Part shown: positions 1 through 7,441 of the stretch, one piece after another
Layout: each line of letters begins with the position of its first letter
Numbering within the stretch: position 1 is the first letter of the stretch
Origin: Mycobacterium sp. GA-1285
GTDB lineage: Bacteria; Actinomycetota; Actinomycetes; Mycobacteriales; Mycobacteriaceae
Assembly: GCF_001499905.1 (NCBI RefSeq)
Contig: NZ_LQIS01000023.1
Coordinates: 124,001 to 188,000 of the forward strand
Length of the DNA stretch: 64,000 nucleotides
Reading direction: 5' to 3'
The notes under the pieces: generated by a model
What the model was told of the DNA's origin: nothing
What the model saw: only the letters and a program-made list of their open reading frames with translations
Database searches by the model: none
Position numbers and translations under genes: made by a program

Positions 1-1
1 G

Positions 2-151
2 CTTACGAAAATCACCGGCGACCCAATCCTTCTCACGCATGAGACCGTCGGTGCGCTGAGTTCTCGACCCGTACTCGTCGATCGAGGATCTCACGAGCTG
101 AAAGGTAAGTCAGCCGCGGTACACGTCTTTGGGCTCGACCCTCAACATTGA
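2..151 (+). CDS. 3' end of a class III adenylate/guanylate cyclase (partial)
   Basis: The window opens inside a coding frame that reads 49 codons to a TGA at 149-151. The translation contains GDPILLT near its start and HELKGKSAAVHVFGL near its end. These are the last beta strand and the 'RG.H.LKGKS..V.VF.L' tail of mycobacterial class III nucleotidyl cyclase domains, which make cAMP from ATP. The catalytic metal-binding residues lie upstream of the window, so activity cannot be judged. I infer an intact gene entering from the left, but a relic is possible because a similar tail at 3171-3362 is clearly isolated. Confidence 0.6.
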   Translation, partial: LTKITGDPILLTHETVGALSSRPVLVDRGSHELKGKSAAVHVFGLDPQH

Positions 152-393
152 CGCGGCGGCGGCTTACATCTGGAGCCGCCGAGACGGTCTCCCGAAGCTC
201 CCTGGGAGTGCCGGTTCAGTTCGCGAGAGTTACAGCAGGGCTGTCGGTCAACCTCAAATCGCGACCCTGGTGTACCTCTCGCGATGGCAATGATCCGTTG
301 CCCCTCAGGTTCACCTCGAATTACCGCGGCGCGTCTGTCAGTGCCGCTCCTGCCATTTCCTTAGACTTTCTCTTCACCGGCGAAAGGATCAAC

Positions 394-1809
394 GTGGGCA
401 ACACCGCTATCCGGCGGTCCCCCCGCCTGGGACTGCTGGTGGCCGTCGCGGCGGCCAGTGTCGGCGTCATCTACGGTTACGACCTCTCCAACATCGCCGG
501 TGCGCTTCTGTTCATCACCGACGAGTTCGGGCTGACCACCCGGCAGCAGGAATTGGTGACCACAGCGATAGTCGTCGGCCAGATCGTCGGGGCGGTCGGC
601 GGCGGGATGCTCGCCAACGCCATCGGACGCAAGAAGTCGATGGTGCTCGTCGCCGTCGCGTACGCGGCCTTCGCGCTTCTCAGCGCGTTGTCGGTGTCGG
701 TGGCCATGCTGCTGGTGTCGCGCCTTCTGCTGGGCCTCACCATCGGTGTGTCGGTGGTGGTCGTTCCGGTGTTCGTCGCCGAACTGGCACCGGCGAAGGT
801 CCGCGGTTCGCTGTTGGTCGCCTATCAGGTGGCCACGGTCGTCGGCATCATCATCGGCTACCTGGCGGCGTACTTCCTGGCCGGTTCGGGCAGCTGGCGG
901 TGGATGCTGGGCCTGGCTGCGATACCGGCGGTGCTCGTCACGTTGCTGCTGTTGTGGATGCCGGACACCGCGCGGTGGTACATGCTCAAGGGCCGGGTCG
1001 ACGAGGCCCGTCAAACGCTGCGCCGGGTCGAGGCGAGCGCCGACGTCGAAGCCGAACTCGCCGAGATCAGCCGCGCGCTCAAGGAGGAGACCGGCGGCGC
1101 GGTGCGCGAGATGCTCCGGCGGCCGTACCTTCGCGCCACGGTCTTCGTGGTGGTGCTCGGTTTCTTCATCCAGATCACCGGCATCAACGCGATCGTCTAC
1201 TACAGCCCCCGACTGTTCGAGGCCATGGGCTTCGAAGGAAACTTCGCACTGCTGATACTTCCAGCGCTGATCCAGGTAGCGGCTCTGGCAGCGGTGTTCG
1301 TTTCACTGATGCTGGTCGACCGAGTAGGTCGACGACCGATCCTGCTGGGCGGCATCGCGATGATGATCGCCGCCAACGCCGTGCTCATCGGCGTTTTCGT
1401 GGCCGGAACGGAGTTCGGTGGTGCGCTCACCACGATCGGGTTCCTCGGCGTGCTGCTGTTCACGATCGGGTTCACCTTCGGCTTCGGCGCGTTGGTCTGG
1501 GTTTACGCCGGTGAGAGCTTTCCCACTCGGCTCCGGTCGATGGGTTCGAGTGCGATGCTCACCTCCGATCTGGTGGCAAATGCCATCATCGCCGCCTTCT
1601 TCCTGACGATGCTCAATTCGCTGGGCGGTGGCGGGACGTTTGCGCTGTTCGGTGCCTTCGCGCTGGCCGCGCTGGTATTCGTCTATCGATTCGCGCCGGA
1701 AACCAAGGGCCGCCAGCTCGAGGAGATCCGCCACTTCTGGGAAAACGGCGGGCGCTGGCCGGATGAAGCCGGCGGCGCGGCCGAGGATCTCAACGCGTTG
1801 AAACAATGA
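394..1809 (+). CDS. MFS sugar porter family transporter
   Basis: A 471-residue, 12-helix major facilitator of the sugar porter family, expected to import a hexose or amino sugar by proton symport across the cytoplasmic membrane. It shows the family marks GRKK after helix 2, DRVGRRP between the two halves (about residues 309-315) and PETKG after the last helix (435-439). The GTG at 394 is chosen because GAAAGGA lies 6 bases upstream and the hydrophobic first helix follows at once; the longer open frame back to 148 has no transporter character. A TAGACT -10 candidate lies at 362-367. nagA follows 43 bases downstream, which suggests import feeding amino sugar catabolism. It resembles SugI of M. 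tuberculosis, also next to nagA. Confidence 0.88.
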   Translation: MGNTAIRRSPRLGLLVAVAAASVGVIYGYDLSNIAGALLFITDEFGLTTRQQELVTTAIVVGQIVGAVGGGMLANAIGRKKSMVLVAVAYAAFALLSALSVSVAMLLVSRLLLGLTIGVSVVVVPVFVAELAPAKVRGSLLVAYQVATVVGIIIGYLAAYFLAGSGSWRWMLGLAAIPAVLVTLLLLWMPDTARWYMLKGRVDEARQTLRRVEASADVEAELAEISRALKEETGGAVREMLRRPYLRATVFVVVLGFFIQITGINAIVYYSPRLFEAMGFEGNFALLILPALIQVAALAAVFVSLMLVDRVGRRPILLGGIAMMIAANAVLIGVFVAGTEFGGALTTIGFLGVLLFTIGFTFGFGALVWVYAGESFPTRLRSMGSSAMLTSDLVANAIIAAFFLTMLNSLGGGGTFALFGAFALAALVFVYRFAPETKGRQLEEIRHFWENGGRWPDEAGGAAEDLNALKQ

Positions 1810-1852
1810 CCGCGGACAAGCCGCGCGGCCTGCACAGGTTCGTGGAGATGCG

Positions 1853-2995
1853 GTGACGCTCATCGCCGCGGGAACCATCGTCCTGGAGGACCGGGTCTGC
1901 AAGCCGGGTTGGCTGGCTACCTCCGGGGGCCGAATCATCGACTGCGCGCCCGGCCCGCCACCGCGACCGCCCGACCATGACTTCGCGGATCACGTGGTGG
2001 TGCCCGGGTTCGTCGACATGCATGTGCACGGAGGTGGCGGTGCGTCCTACGCCGACGGCATCAGCTCAGAGATCGAACAGGCGGCCGAGTTCCACCTGCG
2101 CCACGGCACCACCACGACGGTGGCCAGCCTGGTCACCGCATCACCCGAGGACCTCTTGCGCCAAGTGCGCGTGCTGTCGGAGATGACTCGACAGAAAACC
2201 GTCGCAGGCGTGCACCTGGAAGGACCCTGGCTGAGTGCGGTGCGCTGCGGTGCACACGACGCAACGCTGATGCGGGACCCCGACCCAGCCGAGATCGACG
2301 CTCTACTCACCGCTGCGGACGGCACTATTCGGATGGTCACCCTGGCGCCCGAGCTGCCGGGCAGTCAAGATGCGATCACCCGCATTGTGGACGCAGATGT
2401 GGTCGTCGCCATTGGCCATACAGATGCCGGCTACGACGACGCACGGCGTGCGATCGAATCGGGCGTGACCGTCGGTACCCATGTGTTCAACGCGATGCGG
2501 CCACTACACCATCGCGACCCGGGTCCGGCGTTGGCGCTGCTCGAAGACCCGGGGATCACAGTGGAGCTCATTGCCGACGGCGTGCACCTTCATCCCGCGC
2601 TCGTGCGGCAGGTCATCGAGACGGTCGGGCCCGGTCGCGTCGCGCTGATCACCGACGCGATGGCGGCAGCCGGACTGCCGGACGGCTCATTTCGAATTGG
2701 AGCAGTCGAGGTGGAGGTCACTGACCGCGTCGCGCGGGTGCGCGGGGAGTCGACGATCGCCGGCAGCACGACGACCATGGATCGGCTTTTCCGGACAGCG
2801 GTCGGCCAACTCGGCGGCTCGGATGAGGCGCTGGTGAAGGCGGCACGGATGACGGCGACCACCCCGGCCCGCGCGTTGAAGCTCGACCGTGTCGGCAGCC
2901 TACGCGTCGGTATGGACGCCAATTGTGTTGTACTAGAAGAGGATCTACGTGTTCAGCAGGTGATGCGCAACGGTTCGTGGCTACCTCACGCCTAG
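1853..2995 (+). CDS. nagA: N-acetylglucosamine-6-phosphate deacetylase
   Basis: A 380-residue amidohydrolase that removes acetate from GlcNAc-6-phosphate, giving glucosamine-6-phosphate for glycolysis or cell wall recycling. Visible family motifs are the metal-binding HVHGGG, HLEGPWL with its Glu ligand, GHTDA, the substrate loop HVFNAMRPLHHRDPG and ITDAM with the catalytic Asp. The length matches the family (about 380). The start is GTG at 1853 with GGAG about 6 bases upstream. It is probably cotranscribed with the sugar transporter. No linked nagB is visible in this window. Confidence 0.93.
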   Translation: MTLIAAGTIVLEDRVCKPGWLATSGGRIIDCAPGPPPRPPDHDFADHVVVPGFVDMHVHGGGGASYADGISSEIEQAAEFHLRHGTTTTVASLVTASPEDLLRQVRVLSEMTRQKTVAGVHLEGPWLSAVRCGAHDATLMRDPDPAEIDALLTAADGTIRMVTLAPELPGSQDAITRIVDADVVVAIGHTDAGYDDARRAIESGVTVGTHVFNAMRPLHHRDPGPALALLEDPGITVELIADGVHLHPALVRQVIETVGPGRVALITDAMAAAGLPDGSFRIGAVEVEVTDRVARVRGESTIAGSTTTMDRLFRTAVGQLGGSDEALVKAARMTATTPARALKLDRVGSLRVGMDANCVVLEEDLRVQQVMRNGSWLPHA

Positions 2996-3593
2996 CAGGA
3001 CGAAGAGCGTAGTCGTCACTCTCGGTTGGATCGCAGCCCTCTTTGTCGGTATCGGAATCATTGCCGGAGCGAGCGAATCGAGGCTCACACTGCGGCCCGC
3101 CAGGGCCGCCATCGCCTCGCATACGGATATCGGCGAATCCCTCCCTCTCTCTCGCCCGGCGTTCGCGACGTGGATCAACGTGGCCATGCTTGCGGTGGGA
3201 TCGGGTGACGCAATTTTGTTGACGCAGCAACCATTCGAGCCTTTGAAGTGTCGCCACCCGGGCTCGACGAGCGGGGGAAGTTTCGAAGTCAGGAGTAAGT
3301 CGGCCGCCGTGAAGGTGTATGCACTCAATCTCAATGAGACTGAGTCACAACCGCTTTCGTGAGGAACTCGACGGCGGCTTGTACGGCTCGTCTTCGTCCG
3401 CAGCTCAGGGACTCGAGCCCGGACCAATGTCGGCGTGGCCGAGATCGAGCACAATACTTCGCTGAATCGTCAAAATCGCGCCATTTGCCCTGTAGCAGGG
3501 TTACGTTCGTCACGCGGGGACATAGCCGCAGCCTGCGGCTGTCGAGCCGGGATGGTCTCAGCGTCGCACCCCGCTCGAGAGAGGGGGACTCCA
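2996..3593. other. Gene-poor spacer between nagA and the secreted protein gene
   Basis: Apart from the cyclase tail at 3171-3362, I see no supported gene here. A short perfect hairpin lies at 3524-3540 (AGCCGCA, loop GCC, TGCGGCT) just upstream of the secreted protein gene; it may be a terminator or a 5' leader element. Confidence 0.4.
3171..3362 (+). pseudogene. Remnant of a class III cyclase C-terminus
   Basis: The frame ending at the TGA 3360-3362 contains GSGDAILLTQ and later SKSAAVKVYALN, which match the last strand and the tail of class III cyclases and resemble the tail at 2-151. The middle is divergent and there is no catalytic core upstream, so this is a decayed 3' fragment. The same frame stays open upstream to nagA and includes a hydrophobic stretch near 3009-3065, but nothing there is recognisable as cyclase. 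It is either a duplicated neighbour of the first cyclase or what is left of a tandem gene. Confidence 0.45.
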
Positions 3594-3944
3594 GTGAAGA
3601 CGATGATGAAGAAGCTCACGATCAGCATCATGCTGGCAGCTGCCGCCTTGGTCGGATTGGCCGCTGGCCCGGCCACCGCGCAAGACCGCCACGTGGAAAT
3701 CATCAATGACACGCAACACACGATCGTGCACTTCTACGCGTCGAACATCGGCCGCGACACGTGGGAGGAAGACATCCTCGGCGAGAGCGTGTTACCGGTC
3801 GGCCGATCGGTCAACATCAACATCGATGACGGTTCTGGTGCCTGCCTGTATGACTTCAAAGCAGTGTTCGACGACGGTGATGAGTTGGTGCGCAACCGAA
3901 TTGACGTATGCACTATCGGCACCTACCGCTACACGGAGGGCTGA
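3594..3944 (+). CDS. Small secreted protein of unknown function
   Basis: A 116-residue protein with a clear Sec signal peptide: basic KKL start, hydrophobic core ISIMLAAAALVGLAAGP, and probable cleavage after ATA-Q. The mature part is about 85 residues and contains two cysteines near the C-terminus (ACLYD and DVCTIG) that could pair. It is acidic and probably beta-rich. The GTG at 3594 is chosen because GAGAGGGGG lies just upstream and the signal peptide starts there; the open frame continues further upstream without a signal. I do not recognise a characterised family. A strong hairpin follows the stop, so it is probably a single-gene transcript. Confidence 0.7.
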   Translation: MKTMMKKLTISIMLAAAALVGLAAGPATAQDRHVEIINDTQHTIVHFYASNIGRDTWEEDILGESVLPVGRSVNINIDDGSGACLYDFKAVFDDGDELVRNRIDVCTIGTYRYTEG

Positions 3945-3956
3945 GTCCGCGAACTC

Positions 3957-3996
3957 GATGGTCTGCGAGCCACCTGACGAGAGGTCGTAGACCATC
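3957..3996 (+). terminator. Hairpin terminator after the secreted protein gene
   Basis: GATGGTCT (3957-3964) pairs with AGACCATC (3989-3996), extended inward by GCGA/TCGT and ACCT/AGGT. It starts 12 bases after the stop codon. There is no U-run after it, which is common for mycobacterial terminators. Confidence 0.55.
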
Positions 3997-4044
3997 GGGT
4001 CGACGGATCGCGGAACTGTCAACCGTGGACTCGTCTGCCCCGAT

Positions 4045-4081
4045 TTGGGTGCTGGCGCGACCCCGGTATAACCTGGTCGGC
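4045..4081 (+). promoter_or_regulatory. Promoter of the DAHP synthase leader transcript
   Basis: A -10 element TATAAC at 4068-4073 predicts a start of transcription near 4080-4082, right at the GTG of the leader peptide. That would make the leader peptide leaderless or nearly so. TTTGGG at 4045-4050 sits 17 bases upstream and is a weak -35 candidate. Confidence 0.5.
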
Positions 4082-4156
4082 GTGAACATCGCGATGCGCG
4101 CCGGCTATTGGCGCTTTATCGAGGCTCCGGGCGGAGCCGATAAAGCGCAGCGCTAA
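4082..4156 (+). CDS. YWRF leader peptide for DAHP synthase attenuation
   Basis: A 24-codon reading frame from GTG 4082 (or 20 codons from ATG 4094) ends at TAA 4154-4156, about 107 bases before the DAHP synthase start. It encodes adjacent Tyr (TAT 4106), Trp (TGG 4109), Arg (CGC 4112) and Phe (TTT 4115), so all three aromatic amino acids lie within four codons. The codons after Phe are themselves the left arm of a strong hairpin. This is the classic design for ribosome-mediated attenuation: stalling at an aromatic codon changes which hairpin forms downstream. The fit between peptide content and the regulated enzyme is hard to explain by chance. Confidence 0.75.
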   Translation: MNIAMRAGYWRFIEAPGGADKAQR

Positions 4157-4205
4157 GCACGCATCCACCCGGAGCCCAGGCAGTGACCACCAGGTCGCTG
4201 CCTTT
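4111..4205 (+). promoter_or_regulatory. Aromatic amino acid attenuator (alternative hairpins)
   Basis: Hairpin 1: GCGCTTTATC..GGCTCCG (4111-4129) pairs with CGGAGCC-GATAAAGCGC (4132-4148), 17 pairs with a 2-base bulge. Alternative: GGCTCCGG (4123-4130) is also an exact complement of CCGGAGCC (4169-4176). Terminator-like hairpin: GGCAGTGACC (4179-4188) with GGTCGCTGCC (4193-4202), followed by TTT. A further GC hairpin lies near 4214-4234, just before the AGAAAGG ribosome site of the enzyme gene. A ribosome stalled on Tyr/Trp/Phe codons at 4106-4117 would block hairpin 1 and favour the alternative pairing. The exact switch mechanism is inferred. Confidence 0.65.
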
Positions 4206-4263
4206 CGTCATTCAAGGGCCCGGGTCGAACCGGGCGCCCATGATCCAGAAAGGCACCCGAAAC

Positions 4264-5319
4264 ATGAACCCGGCTCAGACCGTCAACCCGCCCGCCACCT
4301 CCGACCGGCGGGTCCGCGGTTTCAGCGAGATCCCCAGCCCGCACGAGGTGCTCAGCGAATTCCCGCTGGGTGCCCGGCGCGCCGAGCGGGTGGTGCGTGA
4401 TCGGGCGGAGATCGCCGACATCCTCGCGGGTCGCGACGACCGACTGCTCGTGGTCGTGGGACCGTGCTCGGTGCATGACCCGTCAGCCGCGCTGGACTAC
4501 GCCAGCCGGCTGGCCAAGGTGGCCGGCAAACTCAGCGACCGCCTCAAGATCGTGATGCGGGTCTACTTCGAGAAACCGCGTACCACGATCGGGTGGAAGG
4601 GCCTGATCAACGACCCGGGCATGGACGGCACCTTCGACGTCGCCCGCGGTCTGCGCATCGCCCGTCACCTGCTGCTCGACATCGTCGACATCGGGTTGCC
4701 GGTCGGGTGCGAGTTCCTGGAGCCGACCAGCCCTCAGTACATCGCCGACGCCGTCGCATGGGGTGCGATCGGCGCCCGAACCACCGAATCGCAGGTCCAC
4801 CGCCAACTGGCGTCCGGGCTGTCGATGCCCGTGGGCTTCAAGAACGGCACCGACGGCAACATCCAGGTCGCCGTCGACGGAGTCAAGGCCGCCGCCGCCC
4901 CGCATGTCTTCTTCGGCATGGACGACCTCGGGCGCGGTGCGCTGGTGAACACCGTCGGTAACGAGGACTGCCACGTGATCCTGCGGGGCGGCACCAACGG
5001 ACCGAACTGCGATGCCGAAGCCATCCAGACGACCGCAGCCAAGCTGACCGCTGTCGGACTGCCCGGGCGCGTCGTAATCGATTGCAGCCACGCCAATTCC
5101 GGAAAGGATCACCTCCGCCAGGCACAGGTTGCCGCGGAGGTGGCGCAGCTGGTGCGCGACGGCTTACCGGTCAGCGGGGTGATGCTCGAGAGCTTCCTCG
5201 TCGCCGGTGCGCAGGCTCCCGAATCCCGTCCCCTGACCTACGGGCAGTCCGTGACCGACAAGTGCATGGACTGGGCGACAACCGATTCGGTGCTGCACAC
5301 CCTGGCCGACCGGGGATAG
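4264..5319 (+). CDS. Class I 3-deoxy-7-phosphoheptulonate synthase (DAHP synthase)
   Basis: A 351-residue enzyme of the E. coli AroF/AroG/AroH type, condensing phosphoenolpyruvate and erythrose-4-phosphate as the first step of the shikimate pathway. Motifs seen are VVGPCSVHDP, the Arg/Lys region DPGMDGTFD, ARTTESQVHR, GFKNGTDGN and the metal-binding IDCSHANSGKD. The ATG at 4264 is chosen over an upstream in-frame GTG at 4183 because AGAAAGG lies 8 bases before it and the upstream codons overlap the attenuator hairpins. M. tuberculosis relies on a type II enzyme, so this is probably a second, separately controlled isoenzyme. It converges on whiB3 with 13 bases between. Confidence 0.95.
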   Translation: MNPAQTVNPPATSDRRVRGFSEIPSPHEVLSEFPLGARRAERVVRDRAEIADILAGRDDRLLVVVGPCSVHDPSAALDYASRLAKVAGKLSDRLKIVMRVYFEKPRTTIGWKGLINDPGMDGTFDVARGLRIARHLLLDIVDIGLPVGCEFLEPTSPQYIADAVAWGAIGARTTESQVHRQLASGLSMPVGFKNGTDGNIQVAVDGVKAAAAPHVFFGMDDLGRGALVNTVGNEDCHVILRGGTNGPNCDAEAIQTTAAKLTAVGLPGRVVIDCSHANSGKDHLRQAQVAAEVAQLVRDGLPVSGVMLESFLVAGAQAPESRPLTYGQSVTDKCMDWATTDSVLHTLADRG

Positions 5320-5332
5320 GTGCGCGCGCCTG

Positions 5333-5623
5333 TCAGGAGGCGCGCCGGATGCCGCGTTTCAGCAACAGTTCGCGCTCGGACTCCGACAGCCCGCCCCAGA
5401 TGCCGTAGGGCTCACCGACGGCGAGGGCGTGCGCGCGGCACTGAGCGATCACCGGGCACTTGCGGCACATCTCCTTCGCGCGCATCTCGCGCTGGGCGCG
5501 GGCGCGGCCGCGCTCCCCATCGGGGTGAAAGAACATGGAGGAATCGACGCCTCGACAAAGACCGGCCATCTGCCAATCCCAGATATCAGCATTGGGCCCA
5601 GGCAGCTGCTGCGGTTGTGGCAT
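5333..5623 (-). CDS. whiB3: WhiB3 iron-sulfur redox regulator
   Basis: A 96-residue WhiB family protein with the four cluster cysteines (C23, C53, C56, C62 in C..CxxC.....C order), the GIWGG turn (74-78) and a basic C-terminal tail for DNA binding. The N-terminus MPQPQQLPGPNADIWDW and DSSMFFHPDGERGRAR are typical of WhiB3, which senses redox state through a 4Fe-4S cluster and controls lipid and redox metabolism with SigA. The ATG at 5623 follows GAGAGGGG and matches known WhiB3 starts. An in-frame extension to 5761 exists but is not WhiB-like. Proximity to sigD is the same as in M. tuberculosis. Confidence 0.95.
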   Translation of the reverse strand: MPQPQQLPGPNADIWDWQMAGLCRGVDSSMFFHPDGERGRARAQREMRAKEMCRKCPVIAQCRAHALAVGEPYGIWGGLSESERELLLKRGIRRAS

Positions 5624-5991
5624 TGGAAGCCCCTCTCTGCACATCCATTTCGGAAACGAACGGATGAGTGAGTTCAAAACCTGATCGAGCTCAAGTCGCC
5701 GATGACCACTCGTCGACACAAAGTATGGGTGCTCACGAAATCTCGTCAATAGCTCGGACATGTGCTTATTGACATAACCGCAGGCCCAGAATTTACCTCA
5801 CGTTCATCATTGCGACCCACAAGCGACGAGAACGGTGCTAAGCGGACCGAATGCGGCGACCGTGCAACGTATTTTTCCAGTTCGTGTCAATTGTGTGTGC
5901 ACAGTCAAACTCCGCCCGCTTACACGGAAGTAACATGGCGAGCATCAATTGTTAACCAGCGCCACGCGCCAATTGATACCGTCGCCACTCG
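5624..5991. other. Divergent regulatory region of whiB3 and the 5992 gene
   Basis: No gene is supported here. The stretch is AT-richer than its surroundings and must carry the whiB3 promoter and long leader plus the promoter of the rightward gene. It contains TCAATTG at 5887-5893 and an 8-base inverted repeat ATCAATTG (5944-5951) / CAATTGAT (5970-5977) with an 18-base spacer, which could be a regulator site. Confidence 0.4.
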
Positions 5992-6774
5992 ATGTCCGCA
6001 GAGACCGTTCTGGCAAGAGCCGCATTCGGTGACGATCCCGGCCGTTGGCCGTTGCCTGCGGCGAACACTCCGCACGAGTTGTGGCTGCGGGCCGTCGCGG
6101 CGGGCGGGCAGGGCCGCTACGCCAGCGCGCGTGTCGATTTGGCGACGCTGTTCCGCGGCGCCGGTCCCGAGCGCGCGCTGGCCCACAGCACCGAGGCGTC
6201 GTTCCTGCGTCAGCTCGGATGGCACAGCCTTGCGCGACGATGGGACGGACGGGCGTTGGCGCTGGCCGGATCGGATACCGAAGCTGCCGCGGATGCCTTG
6301 ATCGGTCTGGCCGCCGACGCGTTGGGAATCGGCCGGTTCGAGGCCTCGGCGCGCGCGCTGGATCGTGCGGCCGACCTGAGGTCTGATTCCGCGTCGCCGA
6401 GGCTGCGGGTGCGGCTGGGATGGGTGTCGGCCGAACTGGCAATGGCGCGCGGCCGCGGCGAAACCGCGGTAGGTCACGCCGAACGCGCCGTCGACGACGC
6501 CGCGGCCCTCGGCTCGGTGCGCCACGAGGTGAAATCGTCGGTCGTGCATGCCGCCGCTCTGTGCAGCGCGGGCGATCTCGACGGCGCTCGGTGCGTGGCC
6601 GACGCGGCGCTCGACGAAGCTCAGCGCTTCGGAATGGTTCCGCTGCAATGGGCGTTGGCCTGCTTGCTGGCCGACATCGGCAGCGCCGAGTATCCGACGT
6701 CCGACATGGTGGCGATCCGCAATCGTTGTGCCGATACAGTGCGTCGGCGGGGCGGCGTGTGGTCGGTGCGGTAA
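5992..6774 (+). CDS. Conserved TPR-like helical protein (Rv3415c-like)
   Basis: A 260-residue, alanine-rich, all-helical protein. It has repeated helix pairs of the kind HSTEASFLRQLGWHSLARRWDG, EASARALDRAADL and AAALCSAGDLDGARCVADAAL, which suggests TPR-like repeats. No catalytic motif, signal peptide or membrane segment is visible. It lies between whiB3 and sigD, as its counterpart does in M. tuberculosis, so a scaffolding or regulatory role near SigD is possible but unproven. The start ATG at 5992 lacks a clear ribosome site. Confidence 0.75.
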   Translation: MSAETVLARAAFGDDPGRWPLPAANTPHELWLRAVAAGGQGRYASARVDLATLFRGAGPERALAHSTEASFLRQLGWHSLARRWDGRALALAGSDTEAAADALIGLAADALGIGRFEASARALDRAADLRSDSASPRLRVRLGWVSAELAMARGRGETAVGHAERAVDDAAALGSVRHEVKSSVVHAAALCSAGDLDGARCVADAALDEAQRFGMVPLQWALACLLADIGSAEYPTSDMVAIRNRCADTVRRRGGVWSVR

Positions 6775-6862
6775 CCGGGTCCACTCGGAAGCGACAGATA
6801 TTGTTTAGCTGACCGGCCTGCCGGATCCGGTCCTGTTCGTAACGTTGGAGAGATCGCCCACG

Positions 6863-7441
6863 ATGACATTTTCGGGAGAACGTCTCGATGCTGTCGTTGC
6901 TGAGGCTGTGGCAGGGAACCGGGACGCACTCCGGGAGGTGCTGGAGACCATTCGTCCGATCGTTGTTCGGTACTGCCGGGCGAGGGTGGGGGCGACAGAG
7001 CGCAGTGGCCTCTCAGCAGACGACGTTGCGCAGGAGGTTTGCTTGGCCGCCATCACGGCGCTGCCGCGTTATAAGGATCAGGGACGACCGTTCCTCGCCT
7101 TCGTGTACGGCATTGCCGCCCACAAGGTTGCTGACGCGCATCGCGCAGCAGCCAGGAATCGATCCGACCCGACCGATGTCGTGCCGGAACGATTCTCGCT
7201 GGACGCCGGCCCCGAGCAGATGGCACTCGACGCAGAGGCGTCGGCACGGATGAACAAGCTCCTCGCGGTGCTTCCCGAAAAACAGCGCGAGATCCTGATC
7301 CTGCGCGTCGTGGTGGGGATGAGCGCCGAGGAGACCGCGGAGGCGGTCGGCAGTACGGCCGGCGCCGTTCGCGTCGCCCAGCATCGGGCACTGGCGCGAT
7401 TGAAGTCCGAGATCGTGGCGACGGGGCGTGACTATGCCTGA
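6863..7441 (+). CDS. sigD: ECF sigma factor SigD
   Basis: A 192-residue extracytoplasmic function sigma factor with region 2 (LSADDVAQEVCLAAITALPRY and FVYGIAAHKVADAHR, about residues 50-95) and region 4 (LPEKQREILILRVVVGMSAEETA, VGSTAGAVRVAQHRAL, about 132-182). The N-terminus GERLDAVVAEAVAG is typical of mycobacterial SigD. The ATG at 6863 is preceded by GGAGAG; an in-frame TTG at 6845 is less likely. The gene overlaps the anti-sigma gene by 8 bases, so the two are translationally coupled. SigD in mycobacteria acts in stationary phase and nutrient stress and is held by RsdA. Confidence 0.93.
   Translation: MTFSGERLDAVVAEAVAGNRDALREVLETIRPIVVRYCRARVGATERSGLSADDVAQEVCLAAITALPRYKDQGRPFLAFVYGIAAHKVADAHRAAARNRSDPTDVVPERFSLDAGPEQMALDAEASARMNKLLAVLPEKQREILILRVVVGMSAEETAEAVGSTAGAVRVAQHRALARLKSEIVATGRDYA

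Noticed and set aside
148-393. N-terminal extension of the sugar transporter
   Set aside because: No family similarity, overlaps the cyclase stop codon, and a good ribosome site lies before GTG 394.
5624-5761. N-terminal extension of whiB3
   Set aside because: Not similar to WhiB proteins; GAGAGGGG before ATG 5623 and the typical WhiB3 start support the short form.
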